From assembly GCA_963703355.1 (NCBI GenBank), contig OY969813.1, positions 3,348,001 to 3,412,000 of the forward strand: a stretch of 64,000 nt of DNA, in the 5' to 3' direction. A model generated the notes under the pieces. It searched no databases. It was not told where the DNA came from and worked only from the letters and a program-made list of their open reading frames with translations. Each line of letters begins with the position of its first letter. Within the stretch, counting starts at the first letter, position 1. The DNA is from Puia sp963703355 (GTDB lineage: Bacteria; Bacteroidota; Bacteroidia; Chitinophagales; Chitinophagaceae). This document shows positions 1-7,863 of this stretch, one piece after another. The translations under genes were made by a program, and so were the position numbers.

Positions 1-1
1 A

Positions 2-1093
2 ACTTTCAGTACCTCAAGTGAAAACTATCTAAACCTTCCTTCAGGTGATTATTCGTTCAGGGTAACCAGTCTTTCGAATGGAAAGTGGACAGAACCAGCG
101 TCGTTCAGTTTCAGGATCCTTCCACCGTGGTGGAGGACCTGGTGGGCATATTCGTTATTTTTTCTTGGTTTCGCCGGATTGGTTTGGGTTTTTATCAGCT
201 ACCGTTCCAAACAACTACTAAGGCAGAACCGACTACTGGAAGAAAAGGTGAAACTAAGAACACAAGAGTTGGTAAAGGAGAAGGAGAAAGTGGAGCATAC
301 ACTATCAGAATTAAGAACTACCCAGTCACAACTTGTACAGTCTGAGAAAATGGCTTCTCTCGGTGAACTCACGGCGGGTATAGCACATGAAATTCAGAAC
401 CCGCTAAATTTCGTAAATAATTTTTCTGATATAAACAGGGAACTGCTCGCTGAGATGATAGATGAAATGAATAAAGGCAACCTGAAAGAAGCGGAAGAAA
501 TTGCGAACAACCTGATCGGGAATGAAGCGAAAATAAATCATCATGGTAAAAGAGCAGACGCGATTGTAAAGAGTATGCTCCAGCACTCTCAGTCAAGCAC
601 CGGCAAAAAGGAGAGGATAAATCTTAATGTGCTGGCAGATGAATACCTGAATCTTGCCTATCATGGGCTTCGTGCAAAGGATAAATCCTTTAATGCGGTG
701 CTGAAAACAAACTATGACAGTAATATAGGAGATATCCATGTTATCCCTCAGGATATTGGAAGGGTGTTGTTGAATTTATACAATAACGCATTCTATGCAG
801 TGAATGAAAAGAACAAATTACAAATTGAGGAGTTCCAGCCTACTGTTATCGTAGGTACGACAAAAAAGAATGGCCATATTGAGATCAGCGTAAAGGACAA
901 TGGTGGCGGCGTACCATCAAAAGTACTGGATAAAATCTTTCAGCCTTTTTTCACCACAAAACCCGCCGGACAAGGCACAGGTCTTGGCCTGTCATTAAGT
1001 TATGATATCATAAAAGTACACGGCGGAGAACTCAAGATCAAGACCAAAGAAGGAGAGGGCACCGAATTCCTGATTCAGATTCCGAACGTTTAG
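2..1093 (+). CDS. Sensor histidine kinase with Y_Y_Y domain (5' truncated by window edge)
   Basis: The reading frame is open from base 2, so the gene starts outside the window. The first ~37 residues match the end of a Y_Y_Y extracellular domain (LPSGDYSFRVTS). A WWRTWWAY motif and one membrane helix follow (about bases 125-195), then a coiled coil (EEKVKLRTQELVKEKEKVE). The cytoplasmic part is a complete kinase core. The phospho-acceptor His is at bases 386-388 in GIAHEIQNPLNF. The N box is NLYNNAFYAV, the G1 box DNGGGVP, the F box FFTTKPAG and the G2 box GTGLGLS. It should autophosphorylate in response to a periplasmic signal. No receiver or DNA-binding domain follows the kinase, and no response regulator lies nearby. 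It is closely related to the kinase at 14017-17772. Confidence 0.93.
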   Translation, partial: TFSTSSENYLNLPSGDYSFRVTSLSNGKWTEPASFSFRILPPWWRTWWAYSLFFLGFAGLVWVFISYRSKQLLRQNRLLEEKVKLRTQELVKEKEKVEHTLSELRTTQSQLVQSEKMASLGELTAGIAHEIQNPLNFVNNFSDINRELLAEMIDEMNKGNLKEAEEIANNLIGNEAKINHHGKRADAIVKSMLQHSQSSTGKKERINLNVLADEYLNLAYHGLRAKDKSFNAVLKTNYDSNIGDIHVIPQDIGRVLLNLYNNAFYAVNEKNKLQIEEFQPTVIVGTTKKNGHIEISVKDNGGGVPSKVLDKIFQPFFTTKPAGQGTGLGLSLSYDIIKVHGGELKIKTKEGEGTEFLIQIPNV

Positions 1094-1442
1094 AAGACTT
1101 GAATTTCCAAACTCAACTACTCCGGATCATTATACAAATTCCAACTTCATAAATGGACTCTTAAATTGTCCGGCAATTTTGGCAATTATTCCTTCGCCAT
1201 CTTTTTATTTTTTGCTATGCATATCGCGGGAAATGTAAACCTGGATGGTGTTCACTATACTTATCAATGATGAAATTGATTTAACAGCTGGTAAACTGGG
1301 TATGGTCTCGGTTATGCTGGGGTTAAATTTTGTGCTAAGGAAATGAATATTCAACATGACAAATTTTCATTAAAAAAACTGTGGCATCATTTTCAGGCAT
1401 CACCTCTGTTATCCGATTTCTTAATATCAAAAAAGCAAAAAC
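1094..1442. other. Intergenic stretch between kinase and Hsp20 gene
   Basis: This 349-bp stretch has no convincing gene. A 71-codon frame begins at 1343 behind an AAGGAA, but it runs into the Hsp20 gene in another frame and its product is not recognisable. The run TAAATTTTG at 1324-1332 is one base longer than a Bacteroidota -7 box and could be a weak promoter for the Hsp20 gene. No terminator hairpin was seen behind the kinase stop. Confidence 0.5.
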
Positions 1443-1835
1443 ATGCACTACAATCAGTCATGGGCCGCAAAAGGCAACAACTACGAGGGCAGGTCGCTGG
1501 CAGGCCGCTCGATGCAACGATCAGCCGTGAACATTTACAAAACAGACAACAGCTATGAGATGCTGGTGTTTGCTCCCGGCCGTATCAAAGAACATTTCCA
1601 TATCGATATGAATGGAAATGAACTTGTCATTTCATATAACCCGCCCGAAGGCTTTCCCCGTCCGGAATGGATACTGAGGGAATACAGCAGGGGTGGTTTC
1701 AGAAGAGCATTTACCCTGAATGAGAGCATCGACACGCAGAACATTACTGCTAAATATGCAGATGGTGTGTTGCAGGTCAGCCTTCCTGTCATAGCAGGCA
1801 AGGAAAATGAAAAGAAAGAAATTGTGATTAACTAA
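1443..1835 (+). CDS. Hsp20/alpha-crystallin family small heat-shock protein
   Basis: This 130-residue protein is an ATP-independent holdase that would bind unfolding proteins in the cytoplasm. The alpha-crystallin fold is readable from about residue 28 onward: SAVNIYKTDNSYEMLVFAPG is the usual start of the domain, and ITAKYADGVLQVSLPV carries the family's A-x-x-x-n-G-v-L motif near the C-terminus. The stretch REYSRGGFRRAFTLNESI matches the family's central strand. The N-terminal arm is short (about 27 residues), as in some Bacteroidota members. The start is the first ATG in frame. An upstream frame at 1343-1440 could supply extra N-terminal residues only through a frameshift, which I consider unlikely. 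A strong terminator follows the stop, so the gene is probably monocistronic. Confidence 0.88.
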   Translation: MHYNQSWAAKGNNYEGRSLAGRSMQRSAVNIYKTDNSYEMLVFAPGRIKEHFHIDMNGNELVISYNPPEGFPRPEWILREYSRGGFRRAFTLNESIDTQNITAKYADGVLQVSLPVIAGKENEKKEIVIN

Positions 1836-1856
1836 TCACCGATTCTTTTTTTTGGG

Positions 1857-1883
1857 GCGGGTATCAATGATACCCGCTTTTTT
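1857..1883 (+). terminator. Rho-independent terminator after Hsp20 gene
   Basis: A perfect 9-bp stem (GCGGGTATC at 1857-1865 and GATACCCGC at 1869-1877) with an AAT loop is followed directly by six T residues. It lies 22 bases past the Hsp20 stop codon. Confidence 0.9.
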
Positions 1884-1951
1884 ATTTCCCTTCTGTCAAA
1901 TTTTTATGAATGATCTGGCAATTCTGTAGTTTTAAATTAGAAAATCACGCC

Positions 1952-2488
1952 ATGTATAAAATCAATTCTCGCTCTGTACACTATCGGATCCTGATTGTCT
2001 TGTTGATCGGTTTTACAATCACCGGATTTAAGCGGGGAACATACAAAATCGATGATGATAAAATAAAGATTGCGTCCATGCTGGATTCATTCAATGCAGC
2101 AGCTGCAAGAGCCGACTACACAGGATATTTCAATTATTTTACGGGGGATGCCATTTTTATAGGCACCGATGCTACCGAACGTTGGGACAAACAACAGTTT
2201 ATGATCTGGGCGAAAAAGTATTTCGACAGAGGCAGGGCCTGGAATTTCAAATCGATCGACCGGCATATTTATATCGGTGGAAATAAAAACATCGCGTGGT
2301 TTGACGAACTGTTAAATACACAAATGAAAATATGCAGGGGCTCAGGTGTGGTTGTTAAAATAAATGGCGAATGGAAAATCCAGCAATATGTGTTGTCGAT
2401 GACGATGCCTAACGATCAGATCGATGGAGCGCTGAAATTAAAAACGCCTATGGAAGATTCGATCATACATTCGCTTAACAATCAATAA
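1952..2488 (+). CDS. Secreted NTF2-like / SnoaL-like domain protein
   Basis: The protein has an N-terminal hydrophobic segment (ILIVLLIGFTITGF) that looks like a signal peptide or anchor. A cone-shaped NTF2-like fold of about 130 residues follows. Typical features are the first helix MLDSFNAAAARADYTGYFNY, then FTGDAIFIGTDATERW, and the paired end strands around AWFDELLNTQ and GEWKIQQYVLS. Members of this SnoaL_3-like group are often annotated only as calcium/calmodulin-kinase-II-association-type or DUF4440-like proteins, and no catalytic activity can be claimed. I chose the ATG at 1952 because it places the signal peptide at the N-terminus; an in-frame ATG at 1910 would add 14 residues. No operon partner is evident. 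Confidence 0.75.
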   Translation: MYKINSRSVHYRILIVLLIGFTITGFKRGTYKIDDDKIKIASMLDSFNAAAARADYTGYFNYFTGDAIFIGTDATERWDKQQFMIWAKKYFDRGRAWNFKSIDRHIYIGGNKNIAWFDELLNTQMKICRGSGVVVKINGEWKIQQYVLSMTMPNDQIDGALKLKTPMEDSIIHSLNNQ

Positions 2489-2590
2489 AGGCTTAATAAA
2501 GCAGCAAGATATTTAATCCCCCAAATCATGTACATTCATTGCAGATAGTAAGAATTATAACAGATTGGATTTATATAACCCCTGGATTTT

Positions 2591-4309
2591 ATGAGAAAAA
2601 TAAGCGATATCTTATTAGGATTATTTGCGCTTTCACTGGCCAGTTGTAGCAATTTATCTTCGAGTGCACCAGTCGCTGAAACTGCAGACGCCATATATTT
2701 TGGCGGCGATATCATTACGATGGAAGGAGACTCCGCTGTTTATGCCGAAGCCATAGCGGTAAAGGATGGAAAGATAAGTTTTGTCGGCACCAGGGCAGAT
2801 GCCGACAAACTGAAAGGCGACAGTACTGTCATAAATGACCTGCAGGGTAAAACACTATTACCCGGTTTCATCGATCCCCACAGTCATTTCATGAGTTCGC
2901 TGGCGATGACGAAACAGGCAAATTGTCAACCCGAGCCGGCGGGACCGGCCAACGATATTCCCGGCATTATTAAATCGTTGCAGGAAGAAAAAACCAGATT
3001 TAATATTAAAGACGGCGAACCGATTATCGGTTATGGTTATGACGAAAACGCTATGCCGAATGGCATCTTATTAAACAGAGACGACCTCGATAAAGCATTT
3101 CCCAATAACCCCGTCCTCGTTTTACACGTATCCATGCATGGAGCGGTACTGAACTCAAAAGCCATGGCACAATTTGGTATCAGTGCTAAAACCAAAACAG
3201 TCCCCGGAGGCATCATCGTCAGAAAACCAGGCACTAATGAGCCGTACGGACTCATCATGGAAATGAATTATTTGCCGATCTACGCGGGACTGCCTGTGGC
3301 ATCGAAGGAAGAACAACTGGAGCAGTTAAAAGAAGGGCAAATGTTCTATGCTGCAGCAGGTGTAACCACGGCGCAGGAAGGCGCCACGCACATGCCCGAT
3401 GTATTATTCCTGGAACAGGGCGCCAAGGAAAACCGGTTGTTCATCGACGTTATATCGTATCCTCTATTTACGGAAATGGACACACTGTTTAAAGTATATG
3501 ATTCTACTCAGTTTGGAGTATATCGAAATCATTTTAAACTCGGTGGGATAAAGATCACTTCTGACGGATCGCCTCAGGGCCGGACTGCTTTTTTTACAAC
3601 GCCTTATTTGCATGGTGGACCAGCAGGTGAAAAAAACTGGTATGGCAACGCTTCTTTCAGTCAGGATGTTTTTAACCAGTTATTAAAGAGAATTTATGAT
3701 AAGGGACTACAGGCTTACGTTCATGCTAACGGGGATGCTGCCATTGATATGTTGTTAAGGGCGGACTCCATTGCTTCGGGTAATGATTTCACGAAAGATA
3801 GAAGAACGACCGTGATTCACGCGCAGTTTACCAGAAAAGATCAACTGGATAAATATGTTCAGTATAAAATCATCCCATCCTTTTATACCGAACACACTTT
3901 CTTTTTCGGGGACACACATATTAAGAATAGAGGAATGAAACAGGCGTCATTTGAAAGTCCCATGCATACTGCTTTTTCATTGGGACTCAGACCGACGAAC
4001 CATACCGATTTTAATGTGGTGCCTATTGATCAGATGTTCGTTGTCTGGACCGCAGTAAACAGAATTTCTCGAAACGGGGTAGTGATCGGACCTGAAGAGC
4101 GTATTACAGCTTATCAGGCATTACAATGTATTACTACGAATGCTGCCTATCAGTATTTTGAAGAAAACAGTAAGGGTTCTTTGAAGCAGGGTAAGCTCGC
4201 CGACTTAGTGATCCTCGATCAGAATCCTTTAAAAGTGGATGGCATGAAAATCAAAGATATCAGAGTACTGGAAACTATCAAGGAAGGTAAAACGATTTAT
4301 AAAAAATAG
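2591..4309 (+). CDS. Lipoprotein amidohydrolase of the YtcJ / Amidohydro_3 type
   Basis: The 572-residue protein begins with a lipoprotein signal (LFALSLASC, Cys19) and should be tethered in the envelope. A metal-dependent hydrolase fold follows. GKTLLPGFIDPHSHF holds the HxH metal ligands (His97, His99), and further on HVSMHG, YVHANGDAAIDML, VIHAQF and the C-terminal strand KQGKLADLVILDQNP are typical of the YtcJ-like family. Substrates of this family are mostly unknown; hydrolysis of an amide or cyclic amide is the family-level expectation. The gene is converging with, and only 3 bases from, the AlkD-like gene, so their transcripts end against each other without an obvious terminator. Length is normal for the family. 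Confidence 0.9.
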   Translation: MRKISDILLGLFALSLASCSNLSSSAPVAETADAIYFGGDIITMEGDSAVYAEAIAVKDGKISFVGTRADADKLKGDSTVINDLQGKTLLPGFIDPHSHFMSSLAMTKQANCQPEPAGPANDIPGIIKSLQEEKTRFNIKDGEPIIGYGYDENAMPNGILLNRDDLDKAFPNNPVLVLHVSMHGAVLNSKAMAQFGISAKTKTVPGGIIVRKPGTNEPYGLIMEMNYLPIYAGLPVASKEEQLEQLKEGQMFYAAAGVTTAQEGATHMPDVLFLEQGAKENRLFIDVISYPLFTEMDTLFKVYDSTQFGVYRNHFKLGGIKITSDGSPQGRTAFFTTPYLHGGPAGEKNWYGNASFSQDVFNQLLKRIYDKGLQAYVHANGDAAIDMLLRADSIASGNDFTKDRRTTVIHAQFTRKDQLDKYVQYKIIPSFYTEHTFFFGDTHIKNRGMKQASFESPMHTAFSLGLRPTNHTDFNVVPIDQMFVVWTAVNRISRNGVVIGPEERITAYQALQCITTNAAYQYFEENSKGSLKQGKLADLVILDQNPLKVDGMKIKDIRVLETIKEGKTIYKK

Positions 4310-4312
4310 GTA

Positions 4313-5020
4313 TTAACATTTAACCGTCTTTTTCTTTTTTTCAAGTGATCCTCTTGCTTTTGTTTTAGTTATATATTCTCCGGCATCCGGAACCTTACAG
4401 GCAGTGCCGTTTTTGTCAACTTCTACTTTACCAATTTTTTTTGCAGTCGCCATGGCATGTTCCGACAGCGCTTTCACATAAGCGCCTACGGCAATCACAA
4501 ACCCATTCATCGTATATACGACCCTGTTATCAGAGTTATGAATATTTTTTGCTACTCTGTCAAGCAATGATGTTATTTTTGGGATGTCCAATGCTGCATC
4601 TTCTTTTAAAGAAACGATCGAACCAAGCGTTGCCCAGCCTGAGGCAGCGATATGTTCTTCCCCGCTGTCGATCCATTGAAGTGCAAGCTCGAAACCATGA
4701 TCCCCTTCGGCGGCTACCCAGGGTACGGTGTATTCACTGATATTTTGGGAAACTGCCTGTTTGGCCCAGTTTTGCAAATCGGCCTTCGTCATTTTTTTAT
4801 CATCAGCAATCAGTCCCGCGAGATACATGGCATCTGCGTTGCCGGTAGCATATAAATCCTTTGCCAGCTGATAATCCATTTTTATTTTCTTCTGAATGGG
4901 TTTCAGATATTCAACCTTCACTCCGAAGAAAGGCTCCTTCACACCGTGCTTCATCAAAATTTTCTTAATCCTCTCAGAACCCTTAGATTTCAGTTCAGTC
5001 ATGATTTCTTTTACATTCAT
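4313..5020 (-). CDS. AlkD-like DNA alkylation repair (HEAT-repeat) protein
   Basis: This 235-residue all-helical protein matches the DNA glycosylase AlkD-like family. It begins with a helix MNVKEIMTELKSKGSERIKK, has the family-typical FFGVKVEYLKPIQKKIK, and continues through HEAT-like helices (LAKDLYATGNADAMYLAGLI, TVPWVAAEGDHGFELALQWI). Family members excise bulky or cationic alkylated purines from DNA, but many relatives have lost the catalytic tryptophans and aspartate, and I cannot confirm activity here. The C-terminus is a lysine-rich tail ending in Cys. It lies 24 bases downstream of the VOC gene and is probably cotranscribed with it. Confidence 0.82.
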   Translation of the reverse strand: MNVKEIMTELKSKGSERIKKILMKHGVKEPFFGVKVEYLKPIQKKIKMDYQLAKDLYATGNADAMYLAGLIADDKKMTKADLQNWAKQAVSQNISEYTVPWVAAEGDHGFELALQWIDSGEEHIAASGWATLGSIVSLKEDAALDIPKITSLLDRVAKNIHNSDNRVVYTMNGFVIAVGAYVKALSEHAMATAKKIGKVEVDKNGTACKVPDAGEYITKTKARGSLEKKKKTVKC

Positions 5021-5044
5021 AAGAAAGGTTTCTACTAATTTAAA

Positions 5045-5497
5045 TTAGAAATCCAATTCATGTTCACGAACGTCAGGATTTGTCGAATTAAACTGACTAT
5101 CTACAAAGGGCTCGTTGTCATTTGGGTCAGTTCCAAATCTTAATACGTGTCCATCAGGATCTTCAATCTGCATTTCCAATGCCCATGAGTAATTAGTAGG
5201 CTCTTGCTTTATTTTTACTCCTTTAGCTTTCAGATCCTCTTCTAATTTAAAAATGTCGCCGTCGAAACCAATCCATATCCAGGTTCCTGGATTTCCCTGT
5301 GTGCCCTTACATAAATAAATTCCTGCATTTTCTCTATTTACACTTGTAAAAACATCGGTTCCCCATTCAGCTTCCTCAAACCCAAGAATTTCTTTATAGA
5401 AAGCTCTGCTAACGTTCATATCTTTTACAGAAAGTATAGCTTGTATATTTTCAACGCGAATACCTAATTTGTTTGGAATGTCCTTAGGAGTGTTCAT
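5045..5497 (-). CDS. VOC (glyoxalase/bleomycin resistance/dioxygenase) family protein
   Basis: The 150-residue protein shows a two-module vicinal-oxygen-chelate fold. The first beta-alpha-beta unit is VENIQAILSVKDMNVSRAFY followed by KEILGFEEAEWG; the second ends with the family signature EDPDGHVLRFGTD. VOC proteins bind a divalent metal and act as lyases, isomerases or antibiotic-binding proteins. The substrate cannot be deduced. It sits between the hypothetical gene (12 bases upstream) and the AlkD-like gene (24 bases downstream), so the three likely form one leftward transcript. Confidence 0.88.
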   Translation of the reverse strand: MNTPKDIPNKLGIRVENIQAILSVKDMNVSRAFYKEILGFEEAEWGTDVFTSVNRENAGIYLCKGTQGNPGTWIWIGFDGDIFKLEEDLKAKGVKIKQEPTNYSWALEMQIEDPDGHVLRFGTDPNDNEPFVDSQFNSTNPDVREHELDF

Positions 5498-5509
5498 TGA
5501 TTTAGTATT

Positions 5510-6313
5510 TCACACGACTTTCAATATTCTCGCAGCACCTGCATGAGGTACAGGCTGGATGGTATTATCAGGAGCGAGTTTACCATATTGAATGCCGGCG
5601 CCTACAACGAGAATCATATTGGGACCAGGTAATTTGGTATCGAAAGGTGTCAACTGATAACTGGCAGATGCCTGCTGAATATTTGTTGGCATCCATTCAG
5701 TATATGTTGGTTTGTAACTTGGCAATTGATAATTAATTGTTTTATACACTTTGGGATTGCCTTCAGCGAACACATAATCACCTACCGCAGAACATCCGAA
5801 AATCAAACGGAAATACATGTTCCTTGGATCAGTGAAAAAATTGATATTTTGCTGCAAGGCAGGAACATCGTAGTTTATAATTCCGGTTGTGCTGGCGACA
5901 GTAACGGTTAGCGGCTGGCGGATGATAGCATCAAAAAGGGTCTGACGATTGTAGTTGAAGCTGCTGATAAAATCAGGATAGTGGGAGAGCAGGATCGACC
6001 TCCTTCCTTTTGGATTCGCCATATCAAGGATCTGAATCTTTTTTACAAGTGCATTTAAAGGTCCTGAAATATTATAATCGGCAAGGGTTTTGAGGGCATA
6101 GAGTCCGTGCCTGATGTTGAATGCTGCAGTGGTAACGCCCTTCCACTCGGCATTGAGATTTCTGGTAGGCTCGAAAGAAGCCAGTTTCTGGATCTGTTTT
6201 TTTGAAGCTCCTCCCTTGGAGCGGACGATAATCTTGTCGGATCCCCGCACCGTGTAAGCTGAAAGTCCCTGAATACTCCCTGTAATCGGTAAGCCGCCTT
6301 TTAATATAGCCAT
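5510..6313 (-). CDS. Bacteroidota hypothetical protein (possibly DUF6266-like)
   Basis: I do not recognise a function for this 267-residue protein. The N-terminus (MAILKGGLPITGSIQGLSAY) followed by a basic stretch with KGGASKKQI resembles a group of Bacteroidota proteins that begin MAI-x-x-G and continue with a strand-rich body, of the DUF6266 kind; this match is from memory and uncertain. There is no signal peptide or membrane helix. The middle contains an Arg/Lys-rich helix and a long beta-rich C-terminal half. It is first in a likely three-gene leftward operon (then VOC and AlkD-like), and a good -33/-7 promoter lies just upstream. Confidence 0.7.
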   Translation of the reverse strand: MAILKGGLPITGSIQGLSAYTVRGSDKIIVRSKGGASKKQIQKLASFEPTRNLNAEWKGVTTAAFNIRHGLYALKTLADYNISGPLNALVKKIQILDMANPKGRRSILLSHYPDFISSFNYNRQTLFDAIIRQPLTVTVASTTGIINYDVPALQQNINFFTDPRNMYFRLIFGCSAVGDYVFAEGNPKVYKTINYQLPSYKPTYTEWMPTNIQQASASYQLTPFDTKLPGPNMILVVGAGIQYGKLAPDNTIQPVPHAGAARILKVV

Positions 6314-6332
6314 GGCCGGTATTTGTTATATT

Positions 6333-6364
6333 CAAATATAATATTAAGCCAGAATAAATCCAAA
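6333..6364 (-). promoter_or_regulatory. Bacteroidota-type promoter for the hypothetical-VOC-AlkD operon
   Basis: On the minus strand TTTG (6364-6361) is separated by 20 bases from TATATTTG (6340-6333), a perfect match to the Bacteroidota TTTG / TAnnTTTG consensus. The start codon lies 19 bases further downstream. Confidence 0.65.
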
Positions 6365-6371
6365 TATAAAT

Positions 6372-6433
6372 CTGAGATAAGCCAGACCTTTTGAGGTAAG
6401 GCTTATATCTGGCTAAACACTAGCTTATCTGAG
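6372..6433. repeat. Cluster of imperfect inverted repeats (ATAAGCCAGA-type)
   Basis: AGATAAGCC (6375-6383) faces GGCTTATATCT (6400-6410), and AGCCAGA (6380-6386) faces TCTGGCT (6408-6414). A third arm, AGCTTATCT (6422-6430), can pair with the same first arm. The arms are mutually exclusive pairings, so this may be a hairpin-forming leader or repeated operator half-sites. No T-tract follows. Confidence 0.4.
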
Positions 6434-6638
6434 GGTTATATCAGCCTTAAGTAGATCTTTGGGCATAATCAAACCCCTTTAAATGCAGTCCGCAACCCAA
6501 AGCCAGGAAATAAATGTGAAATCCAGGATTTAGAACTCCAACCCTGAAAAGAGTTTTCTGATATTGAATCTGGCACCGAACCGGAGGATCGGAAATTTAA
6601 TTCTTTAACTTGGTACAAGAACTAAGCCGGTCAATCGC

Positions 6639-7858
6639 ATTGAAAAAAAAATTATTTTAATTTTTGTCATTTTTTCAACGGCCCATATTTGTGCGCAGAA
6701 TAAAGGAATAGATAGTTTGGAAGCGTCGCTTGCTTCAGAAAAAACAGACTCGGTCAGGATTGAACTACTCGAGCAAATAGGGAAATCATTTTTATATTTC
6801 TCCCCGGCAAATAATGATTCGGCAAGCTGGTATTTCCAGAAGGCACTCGAACTGGCAAAAAGAATAAATGATACAAAAAGTGAAATCAATGTCCAGTTTT
6901 ACATAGCTCAAAAATTTTATTACGAGGCTAACCTGCCTCAGGCACTAAGTATTACGCTTCACTATATAAAGCGTTCGGAGGACGAAAAGGATACATCAGA
7001 TTTATTTTATTTATGCAGACTTGCCGGTTGGATCTACAACGACATGGGTGCTAATGAAACTGCATTAAAATATGTGATAAAAATGGGCCTGATCGTGCGA
7101 TCAGGATTTTATAAGGATTCTTTGTACCAGATGCATTTGCAGACTACGAATGCATCCTTTGCCAGTACGTACGCGGCCCTTAACCAATTAGATTCTGCAT
7201 TGTATTTTCAATTTCAGGTTTATAAATGGGCTGTTGCCGCAAAAGACGAACAATTTGTGGTGTTGGCGCCCTATTGGATTGCCAACAGTTTTTCCGATAT
7301 GGGAAAGGAAGATTCTGCTTTTTATTACTACAGAGTTGCGATATCAAACGCTTCGAATTCCATACGCAAAGATATACTACCAGCATCCTGGCTCGGAATT
7401 GCTGCATTATATCTGAAAAAAAATCAAACCGATTCAGCTTACTATTATGCCCGACAGGCGCAGACATCAAAGAAAATGAACAAAAAATTAATCATCATGG
7501 CAAGCGGGCGGATGCGATTGTAAAGAGTATGCTGTTACATTCGCAGACGGGCAACAGAACCAAAGAAGCTTCGGACATCAACGCGCTTGCAGATGAATAC
7601 CTCAGGTTAGCGTATCATGGGTTGCGGGCAAAGGAAAAATCATTTAATGCTTTTTTGGCTACGGACTACGATAAATCTATTGGCAGTGTTGGTATTATTC
7701 CGCAGGACATCGGCCGGGTATTTTTAAATTTATTCAACAACTCTTTTTATGCGTTGAATGAAAAAATAAAACTGCGGATTGAAGGATATGAACCCCTCAT
7801 TCACGTGAGCACAAAAAAACTGAACGGTAAAGTTGAAATTCAACTTCCGGTAGGCTAG
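6639..7858 (+). pseudogene. Degenerate TPR-sensor histidine kinase with two internal deletions
   Basis: The first part (frame of base 6639, open to 7523) encodes a signal-peptide-like start (EKKIILIFVIFSTAHICAQ) and TPR-type helices rich in YY and DSA motifs, as in Bacteroidota TPR kinases. There is no ATG at its head: the frame begins at ATT 6639, with TTG only at 6717. Near 7460-7475 the homology jumps to another frame (+2), giving IKENEQKINHHGKRADAIVKSML, which corresponds to the DHp region after the phospho-acceptor His in the two intact kinases. The membrane helix, coiled coil and H box are missing. The sequence continues through the N box (NLFNNSFYALNEK) and then jumps from KVEIQ to the usual C-terminal LPV with a stop, so the G1, F and G2 boxes are gone. 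It cannot be a working kinase. Confidence 0.85.
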
Positions 7859-7863
7859 ACAGA

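Larger units (their letters stand above)
6314..6638. other. Intergenic region between the leftward operon and a pseudogene
   Basis: This 325-bp stretch contains the leftward promoter at 6333-6364 and a cluster of imperfect inverted repeats at about 6372-6433. The remainder (about 6440-6600) shows no gene, terminator or repeat that I can support. Confidence 0.55.

Noticed and set aside
1343..1558. A 71-codon frame with an AAGGAA upstream of the Hsp20 gene
   Set aside because: Its product resembles nothing I know, and the second half is an out-of-frame shadow of the Hsp20 gene. A frameshifted Hsp20 N-terminus is possible but not supported.
7226..7420. Alternative reading frame upstream of the kinase remnant as a real gene
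   Set aside because: It is the out-of-frame shadow of the TPR region; only the part after about 7460 matches a kinase.
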